A DNA stretch of 8,502 bases, from positions 1-8,502 of the forward strand of contig JAASSE010000021.1 of the NCBI GenBank assembly GCA_021768055.1. Direction: 5' to 3'. Shown piece by piece: positions 7,113 to 8,502 of the stretch. The notes below the pieces were generated by a model. That model saw only the letters and a list, made by a program, of their open reading frames with translations. It made no database searches and was not told the DNA's origin. The DNA comes from Gammaproteobacteria bacterium (lineage in GTDB: Bacteria; Pseudomonadota; Gammaproteobacteria; SZUA-229). Every line of letters starts with the position of its first letter. Position 1 is the first letter of the stretch. The position numbers were made by a program, and so were the translations under genes.

Positions 7113-7136
7113 CAGCGAAACGCAACAATATAAATC

Positions 7137-8502
7137 ATGCCGCGCTGGTTACGCGTTCCAATCAAGAATTTCCCCTTTTTATTCTGCATTCTGCTTCAGA
7201 TTTCTGAAGTCCAGGCGGTCCCGGCCATGGGCATGGGTTATGAACCGAAATATCCTGCTGACTTCACGCATTTCGAATATGTCAACCCGGGTTCTGTAAA
7301 GGGCGGGCAGATCACCCTGTACGGACTGGGCTCTTTCGATAGTTTGAACCCGTACCTGCTCAAGGGCATATCGGCCTCTGGACTGGGTCCACTTGTGTTT
7401 GAAAGCCTGCTGGAGAAAAGCCTGGATGAGCCTTTCAGTATGTACGGCTTGCTCGCCGATGACTTCAGCCTGGCCGATGACGGCTTATCTGCAACTTATC
7501 ATATCAACCCGGCAGCGCGTTTCAGTAACGGCAAACCCGTCAAGGCCGCGGATGTAAAGTTCTCCTTCGATACATTGATGAGCAAGGCAGCACACCCGCA
7601 GTTCAGGGTGTATTACGCAGACATTGAATCGGCAGAAGTGCTGGATGAGTACACGGTCCGGTTTTTCTTCAAGAACCGTAATCGTGAGCTGCACATGATC
7701 GTGGGTGAAATACCGATATTTTCAAAAGAGTGGTTGCAGGGAAAATCTTTTGATGAAGTTGATGATGTGCCGCCGATCAGCACTGGTCCATACGTAGTGG
7801 AAGCCTATGAACGTGGTCGTTTCATACGTTACAAGCGCAACCCCGATTACTGGGCCAAAGATTTACCGGTACGCAAGGGCATGTATAACTTTGATGAAAT
7901 CAAGTATTCATACTACAGGGACTCTGAAATCGCTCTGGAGGCATTCAAGGCGGGAGAATTCGATTTCTTTTTCGAAAATTATTCCAAGCGTTGGGCGAGG
8001 TCGCATATTGGCCCGCAATATGATTCCGGTGAAATCCTGAAAACCGAACTCAAGCACAGTAATAATGCCGGCATGCAGGGTTTTGTCTTCAATACGCGCC
8101 GTGACAATTTCAAGGATGTGCGCGTGCGCAAGGCACTGGCACTGGCATTCAACTTTGAATGGTCCAACAACCAGTTGTTCTATAACCAGTATGAACGCTG
8201 CGATTCCTATTTTAGCAACAGCGAGCTTGCATCATCCGGCTTGCCCGAAGGCAGGGAGCTGGAAATACTGGAACTGTATCGTGATCGCCTGCCTGAAGCC
8301 GTTTTTACCGAAGTCTGGACCCCGTCTTCAACCGTCCCACCTGATAGTTTGCGCAACAACCTGTTGCAGGCGCGTGATTTGCTTGCCGATGCGGGCTGGA
8401 CGATACAGGATGGCATATTGAAAAACCGGGAAGGCCAGCCGTTTGTGCTCGATGTATTACTAGTATCAAAAGGATTTGAACGCATTATTGCGCCCTATGC
8501 AC
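7137..8502 (+). CDS. yejA: YejA-like periplasmic oligopeptide-binding protein (3' partial)
   Basis: This is an extracellular solute-binding protein of family 5 that captures peptides in the periplasm for an ABC importer; in E. coli YejABEF takes up oligopeptides and microcin C. The frame is open from 7137 to the window end: 455 complete residues of about 600. The first 27-30 residues are a Sec signal peptide: basic MPRWLRVPIKN, hydrophobic FPFLFCILLQI, and cleavage after VQA or VPA, with no lipobox. YejA hallmarks follow: FEYVNPGSVKGGQITLYGLGSFDSLN, DVKFSFDTLM, STGPYVVEAYERGRFI, NPDYWAKDLPVRKGMYNFD, EAFKAGEFD, RVRKALALAFNFEW with NQLFYNQYERCDSYF, and LLADAGW. The ATG at 7137 is the first after an in-frame stop at 7131; it lacks a visible ribosome site, but the signal peptide supports it. 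Permease and ATPase genes (yejB, yejE, yejF) probably lie beyond the window. Confidence 0.92.
   Translation, partial: MPRWLRVPIKNFPFLFCILLQISEVQAVPAMGMGYEPKYPADFTHFEYVNPGSVKGGQITLYGLGSFDSLNPYLLKGISASGLGPLVFESLLEKSLDEPFSMYGLLADDFSLADDGLSATYHINPAARFSNGKPVKAADVKFSFDTLMSKAAHPQFRVYYADIESAEVLDEYTVRFFFKNRNRELHMIVGEIPIFSKEWLQGKSFDEVDDVPPISTGPYVVEAYERGRFIRYKRNPDYWAKDLPVRKGMYNFDEIKYSYYRDSEIALEAFKAGEFDFFFENYSKRWARSHIGPQYDSGEILKTELKHSNNAGMQGFVFNTRRDNFKDVRVRKALALAFNFEWSNNQLFYNQYERCDSYFSNSELASSGLPEGRELEILELYRDRLPEAVFTEVWTPSSTVPPDSLRNNLLQARDLLADAGWTIQDGILKNREGQPFVLDVLLVSKGFERIIAPYA

Larger units (their letters stand above)
7084..7113 (+). promoter_or_regulatory. candidate yejA promoter, overlapping that of fabI
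   Basis: TTGGAC (7084-7089), then 18 bases, then TTATAC (7108-7113). The start would be near 7120, about 17 bases before the yejA ATG. Its -10 covers almost the same bases as the fabI -10 on the other strand, so the two promoters could not easily be occupied together. Both hexamers are imperfect, hence the modest confidence. Confidence 0.45.

Noticed and set aside
7129..7134. TATAAA as the -10 box of yejA
   Set aside because: It ends two bases before the ATG, so transcription would begin inside the coding region.
7084..7299. Open frame of 71 codons on the plus strand at the start of yejA
   Set aside because: It is in a different frame from the yejA signal peptide and mature protein and has no recognisable content.

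Overview
The window looks like a chromosomal housekeeping segment from a gammaproteobacterium with roughly balanced GC content. The evidence is close similarity of Lon, HU-beta, PpiD, FabI and YejA to their gammaproteobacterial counterparts, tRNA genes that encode their own CCA ends, sigma70-type promoters, and a gene order (lon, hupB, ppiD, fabI, then a yej-type peptide ABC system) that, from memory, matches Pseudomonas and relatives. In E. coli only the lon-hupB-ppiD part is kept together. The genus cannot be told from the sequence alone.

Layout. Bases 1-2167 hold lon, the ATP-dependent protease, lacking about 80-90 N-terminal residues because the window starts inside it. A strong intrinsic terminator (2189-2226) closes it. 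A clear sigma70 promoter (2282-2311) then drives hupB (2435-2707), a histone-like DNA-binding protein. Only 16 bases after the hupB stop codon comes tRNA-Val(UAC), then tRNA-Asp(GUC). A long stem-loop and a separate -10 box lead into ppiD (3008-4894), an inner-membrane anchored periplasmic chaperone of the parvulin family. After 27 bases follows a glutamate/aspartate-type cation symporter (4922-6193). These genes all read on the plus strand.

The symporter converges on fabI (7051-6257, minus strand), the enoyl-ACP reductase of fatty-acid synthesis. The 63 bases between their stop codons are a degenerate 7-base repeat array arranged as an imperfect palindrome. fabI is divergent from the last gene, a yejA-like periplasmic peptide-binding protein (7137 onward), which is cut by the window end. 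The 85 bases between these two starts carry overlapping opposite -10 boxes and a perfect 6+2+6 palindrome.

Functionally, the first half is protein quality control and nucleoid organisation (Lon, HU, PpiD) plus two tRNAs. The second half is amino-acid/peptide uptake (symporter, YejA) around an essential lipid-synthesis gene. I found no mobile element, CRISPR array, defence system or gene of unknown family, and I do not think a new multi-gene system is present. The points worth a second look lie in the intergenic DNA (heptamer array, divergent promoter, hupB-tRNA junction) and in a few residue-level departures in the symporter, PpiD and FabI.
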